Shown here: piece by piece, positions 60,866-64,000 of the stretch
Layout of the letters: each line of letters begins with the position of its first letter
How positions within the stretch are numbered: the stretch's first letter is position 1
Source of the DNA: Chloroflexota bacterium
Lineage (GTDB): Bacteria; Chloroflexota; Anaerolineae; UBA4142; SHND01
Assembly (NCBI GenBank): GCA_004295045.1
Contig: SHND01000019.1
Span: 1-64,000, forward strand
DNA: 64,000 nt
Direction of reading: 5' to 3'
Notes under the pieces: generated by a model
Told to the model about the DNA's origin: nothing
The model's database searches: none
Seen by the model: only the letters and a program-made list of their open reading frames with translations
Made by a program: the position numbers and the translations under genes

Positions 60866-61036
60866 ATGCTCGCTCGCGGCTTGGGGCGAGTCAGGAAAGA
60901 GCAACGCATCGTCCGAAAGAGTGCAAAGACTTGATGCTGCTTCCGCTAAAGCGCGTGAAAAAGAAAAGAGCCACGAGGAGAAACCTCACAGCGCTGCCAA
61001 GAAAGAATAAGACCCGCGTTAAGCGGTTTTCTTTTT
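60866..61036 (+). ncRNA. Possible small RNA or leaderless small-peptide transcript
   Basis: A promoter-like TGCTATAAT precedes, and a CCGC/GCGG stem plus a T-run follows (61014-61036), defining a transcript of about 170 nt. Two short frames exist: 60866-60934 (22 residues, very basic, leaderless ATG) and a GTG frame 60921-61010 (29 residues, Lys/Glu/Ala-rich). Neither resembles a known family. It does not match 6S, tmRNA or RNase P RNA consensus features. RNA or peptide nature is undecided. Confidence 0.4.
61014..61036 (+). terminator. Weak terminator after the small transcript
   Basis: Stem CCGC (61014-61017)/GCGG (61023-61026), then TTTTCTTTTTT. Confidence 0.55.
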
Positions 61037-61126
61037 TGTGTTTCCGTTTGCAGCCGCTTTCGCCAAATATTACACTGCACATTGGCAAGCTTTCATCATG
61101 CAAAACCGAATATTGACAAATATGGT

Positions 61127-61154
61127 TTGCAATCCAAAACAAATTGCGTATAAT
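61127..61154 (+). promoter_or_regulatory. Promoter for coxB
   Basis: TTGCAA (61127-61132), 16 bp, TATAAT (61149-61154). Leader of about 150 nt to the coxB ribosome site. Confidence 0.6.
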
Positions 61155-61308
61155 GTTCGTCGTTTGTAACAATTATCACGTTCGATTGCCGCAATTTCAC
61201 TGCGGTCTGTTCGACACGCGCCGTCCGGTTCTTTTTTCCCCTTTTTCGTTTCTGCAATATTTTCGCACAGTGCCGTGTGGACATGCGACCATTTTCTCAG
61301 GAGGAGTA

Positions 61309-62370
61309 ATGCGTTTGTTTTGGTCCCAAAAAAGTCGTTTGCTCGCAATACTCATCATCTCCCTGACGTTTTTTGCCCTCACCGGCTGCGCGGGGACTCC
61401 GCAAGATATTCTCCGCGCGTATTCTCCTGCCGCCGCCGAAATAGCAAATCTGTTCAATATCCTTTTTTGGGTTTCCGTGGCGGTTTTCGTTTTGGTGGAG
61501 GGGCTGCTGGTCTTTTTTGTTTTGCGTTACCAGCGCCGCGCCCAAGATGAACATCCCGAACAGTATCACGGCAATACGCGTTTGGAAGTGACCTGGACTC
61601 TGGTTCCCGCGCTGATTTTGGCGGTGGTCTTTGCGTTAACCATCCAAACGATGGGACAGGTGGGACCGACGAATCCTCCCGCACAAGGCATTCCGATTAC
61701 CGTCGCAGGACAGCGTTGGTGGTGGTCAATTGAATATCCCGAAGCCAAGGTTCGAACGGCGGGGATTCTTCACATGCCGACCGGACAAGTGATGAATGTG
61801 GCGCTGCATTCCGAAAACGTGATTCACAGCTTTTGGGTTCCCAGTCTCATGGGCAAGACTGATGTTATGCCCGGGCATGACAACAGTACGTGGATTTATG
61901 GCAACATCCCGGGCACATATAGTGGGCAATGCACGGAATATTGCGGCACCCAGCACGCCAACATGTTGTTCCGTGTAAAGGTCCAATCCCCGGAAGAATT
62001 TCAAGCGTGGCTGCAAAGTCAAACCGCGCCTGCGGTCGAGCCGGCGCCCGGTTCGCTTGAAGCAACAGGCAAAGAGATCTTTTTGAATCCCAATAACAAA
62101 TGCATCGGATGTCATTCGATTGAAAGCACGGATGCGCCCCTTCAGGATGGACCGAATCTGGCGCACTTTGCATCGCGTGAATGTTTCGCGGGCTGCATCT
62201 ATGAAAACAACCGCGATAATCTAACGCGCTGGCTCGAAAATCCCGAAGCCATGAAGCCGGGCAATCTCATGGCAAAAGCGCTGATGACGCTTCGACCCGA
62301 AACACCCTATCATCCGCTGACTGCGGACCAAGTCGCGGCGTTGACCGCATATTTAGAAAGTTTGAAATAA
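61309..62370 (+). CDS. coxB: Cytochrome c oxidase subunit II, lipoprotein with C-terminal heme domain
   Basis: 353 residues from the ATG at 61309, with AGGAGG just upstream. Lipobox LTGC (Cys27), two membrane helices (about 45-70 and 95-120), the cupredoxin CuA domain with QRWWWSIEYPE, HSFWVP, and CTEYCGTQHANM (CuA ligands), and a C-terminal cytochrome c domain with CIGCHS (CxxCH) and a distal Met region. This is the caa3/ba3-like subunit II that passes electrons from a donor via its own heme c to CuA. Next gene is coxA. Confidence 0.95.
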   Translation: MRLFWSQKSRLLAILIISLTFFALTGCAGTPQDILRAYSPAAAEIANLFNILFWVSVAVFVLVEGLLVFFVLRYQRRAQDEHPEQYHGNTRLEVTWTLVPALILAVVFALTIQTMGQVGPTNPPAQGIPITVAGQRWWWSIEYPEAKVRTAGILHMPTGQVMNVALHSENVIHSFWVPSLMGKTDVMPGHDNSTWIYGNIPGTYSGQCTEYCGTQHANMLFRVKVQSPEEFQAWLQSQTAPAVEPAPGSLEATGKEIFLNPNNKCIGCHSIESTDAPLQDGPNLAHFASRECFAGCIYENNRDNLTRWLENPEAMKPGNLMAKALMTLRPETPYHPLTADQVAALTAYLESLK

Positions 62371-62434
62371 TCACACGGAAGCCGGTGAGATTTTCTCATC
62401 GGTTATCCGTCACCAGATGCCTTGAGGAGATGGT

Positions 62435-64000
62435 ATGGCGACGAATGTAATGACGCTGCCGCGCACATCTGAACCAACCGGATTGTGGAGCTGGATTACG
62501 ACAGTTGACCACAAACGTATTGGAATTTTATATTTGATTACCGCGGGTTTGTTCTTTTTGATCGGTGGGATCGAAGCGCTGATCATTCGCACTCAACTCG
62601 CCGCGCCGAACGGGACGCTTGTTTCACCCGATGTTTACAATGAGCTGTTTACCATGCACGGCACTACGATGATCTTTCTTGCCGTGATGCCGCTGAATAC
62701 CGGCTTTGGTAATTATGTCGTGCCGCTCATGATCGGTGCGCGAGACATGGCGTTTCCACGCTTGAACGCGTTTGGCTATTGGCTCTTTCTCTTTGGCGGC
62801 TTGCTGCTCTATTCCAGTTTCTTTCTCGGCGGCGCGCCAAATGCAGGTTGGTTCGGCTACGCGCCAATGACGGAACGCGCGTTCAATCCGGGCAACGGCA
62901 TCAATTTTTGGATTCTTTCCCTGCAACTGCTCGGCATCTCATCCATCGTCGGCGCGCTGAATTTTATCGTCACGATCCTGAACATGCGCGCGCCGGGCAT
63001 GACAATCAATCGGCTTCCCCTTTTCGTGTGGGGCATCCTCGTAACTTCGCTGCTCCTCATCTTTGCTTTGCCGAGCATCACGGTAGCGCTGATTCTCTTG
63101 CTGTTCGATCGTTATTTCGGCACGATGTTTTATCTGCCCTCCGCGCAAGGTGATCCACTCCTCTGGCAAAATCTATTTTGGTTCTTTGGGCACCCCGAAG
63201 TGTATATCATGATCATGCCCGCCTTTGGCATCATTTCGGAAATACTCGCCACGTATTCGCGCAAACCAATTTTTGGTTACGCGGCAATGGCGTTTGCGTT
63301 TGCGGGGATTTCGTTCATCAGTTTCACAGTCTGGGCGCATCACATGTTTGCGACAGGAATCTCGCCGGTCGCAGATATAGTATTCGCGGGCATGAGCTTT
63401 CTCGTCGCGGTGCCAACCGGCATCAAAATCTTTAATTGGCTCGGGACGATTTGGAAAGGTTCGCTTCGTCTCACCACCGCGTTTCTCTTTGCCGCAGGTT
63501 TCATCGGACAATTCACAATCGGTGGTCTCAGCGGCGTCATGCTTGCCACCGTGCCGGTGGATTGGCAGATTACCGATACTTATTTTGTGGTGGGGCACTT
63601 GCATTACGTATTATTTGCCGGCGCGATCCTTGCGTTGTTTGCCGGAACCTATCATTGGTTTCCAAAGATGACCGGCAAGTTCCTGAACGAACGACTCGGG
63701 CAAGCGCATTTCTGGTTAACCATGATTGGGATGATTTTGGTCTTTTTGACCATGCATTATATCGGCGTGCTCGGAATGCCGCGCCGCATCTATACCTATG
63801 CTCCGGCACAGGGCTGGGACTTGTGGAACATGATTGAGACCATCGGCGCCTTTCTCGTTGGATTGGGGGCTCTGATCTTTTTCATCAATATTCTCATCAG
63901 CTTGCGTCAGCCCAAAACTTCACAGGGTGACCCATGGGATGGGCAAACGCTGGAATGGGCTACTTCATCCCCGCCGCCCGTCTATAACTTTGCTTCGATG
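62435..64000 (+). CDS. coxA: Cytochrome c oxidase subunit I, truncated by the window end
   Basis: Open for 522 codons from the ATG at 62435 (GAGGAGA ribosome site) to the edge. Heme-copper oxidase subunit I: WITTVDHKRIGILY at the start, MHGTTMIFL (His ligand of low-spin heme), FFGHPEVYI (CuB His and cross-linked Tyr), VWAHHMFATG (CuB His pair), and VVGHLHYVLFAG (heme a3 and a ligands). It reduces O2 to water and pumps protons. It follows coxB after 64 bp, and subunits III/IV presumably lie beyond the window. Confidence 0.95.
   Translation, partial: MATNVMTLPRTSEPTGLWSWITTVDHKRIGILYLITAGLFFLIGGIEALIIRTQLAAPNGTLVSPDVYNELFTMHGTTMIFLAVMPLNTGFGNYVVPLMIGARDMAFPRLNAFGYWLFLFGGLLLYSSFFLGGAPNAGWFGYAPMTERAFNPGNGINFWILSLQLLGISSIVGALNFIVTILNMRAPGMTINRLPLFVWGILVTSLLLIFALPSITVALILLLFDRYFGTMFYLPSAQGDPLLWQNLFWFFGHPEVYIMIMPAFGIISEILATYSRKPIFGYAAMAFAFAGISFISFTVWAHHMFATGISPVADIVFAGMSFLVAVPTGIKIFNWLGTIWKGSLRLTTAFLFAAGFIGQFTIGGLSGVMLATVPVDWQITDTYFVVGHLHYVLFAGAILALFAGTYHWFPKMTGKFLNERLGQAHFWLTMIGMILVFLTMHYIGVLGMPRRIYTYAPAQGWDLWNMIETIGAFLVGLGALIFFINILISLRQPKTSQGDPWDGQTLEWATSSPPPVYNFASM

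Noticed and set aside
60866..61036. 6S RNA, tmRNA or RNase P RNA
   Set aside because: None of the conserved cores (long central bubble of 6S, tRNA-like 3' end of tmRNA, conserved P RNA cores) is recognisable.

Overview
The window looks like a chromosomal segment of a GC-rich, free-living bacterium, most probably a member of the Chloroflexota. This is an inference. It rests on the gene mix (class III cyclase/STAND-ATPase/TPR proteins, YfhO- and PMT-type membrane proteins, a 3D/G5-domain protein, caa3-type oxidase genes, a DUF4331 protein), on extended -10 promoters lying almost on top of start codons, and on many heptanucleotide tandem repeats. No rRNA or other taxonomic marker is present.

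Layout. (1) 37-4009: an intact tRNA-Ser(GGA) followed by a 3.9-kb integrated element, bounded by a perfect 59-bp direct repeat of the tRNA 3' half. It carries a tyrosine integrase, a Rep_trans/MobT-type initiator, small proteins, two membrane proteins and a divergently transcribed XRE regulator. (2) 4011-9555: displaced tRNA terminator, SRP RNA, a G5/3D-domain protein, rsmA, a REC-GGDEF regulator, an FmdB-type zinc ribbon and dtd. (3) 9557-15617 (minus): two membrane proteins, a 1215-residue fusion of glycogen synthase and alpha-glucan phosphorylase, and a D-2-hydroxyacid dehydrogenase. (4) 15819-17287: two lipoproteins around a decayed RHS tip. (5) 17337-21707: a tight coaX-HAD-coaBC run and, convergently, NAD kinase. 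(6) 21851-29960: extracellular-type Ig-like and glycosidase-like proteins, a PMT-family glycosyltransferase, a DUF4352 protein and a YfhO protein. (7) 29989-36644 (minus): ccmG/ccmH, a GT2 enzyme, a sugar-binding lipoprotein and a SpoIID-domain protein. (8) 36746-42268: amidohydrolase, a degenerate histidine kinase, GNAT, alcohol dehydrogenase, M50-like peptidase. (9) 42265-55558: a biotin-dependent carboxylase cluster (beta subunit, biotin carboxylase, biotin carrier, MaoC hydratase, CitE-like lyase, FAD reductase) interrupted by an S23-type four-helix protein and two giant cyclase/ATPase/TPR regulators. (10) 55565-60205 (minus): DUF4331, TPR and NicO-type genes. (11) 60206-64000: a long leader region with a possible small RNA or peptide gene, then coxB and coxA, the latter running off the end.

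How the parts fit. The carboxylase, MaoC and CitE genes resemble the leucine/itaconyl-CoA branch seen in actinobacterial accD1-accA1 loci. coaX and coaBC are early CoA biosynthesis genes. ccmG/ccmH and coxBA serve respiratory cytochrome maturation and terminal oxidation.

The most striking signal not explained by ordinary annotation is a family of tandem heptanucleotide repeats. They sit in intergenic regions, often right up to start codons, and also in frame inside conserved enzymes (biotin carboxylase twice, CitE, a histidine kinase, both cyclases, ccmH, a glycosyltransferase, NicO). Other notable points are the tRNA-Ser element, the GlgA-GlgP fusion, and several enzymes or sensors that lack textbook catalytic residues (histidine kinase, CoaX, both cyclases).
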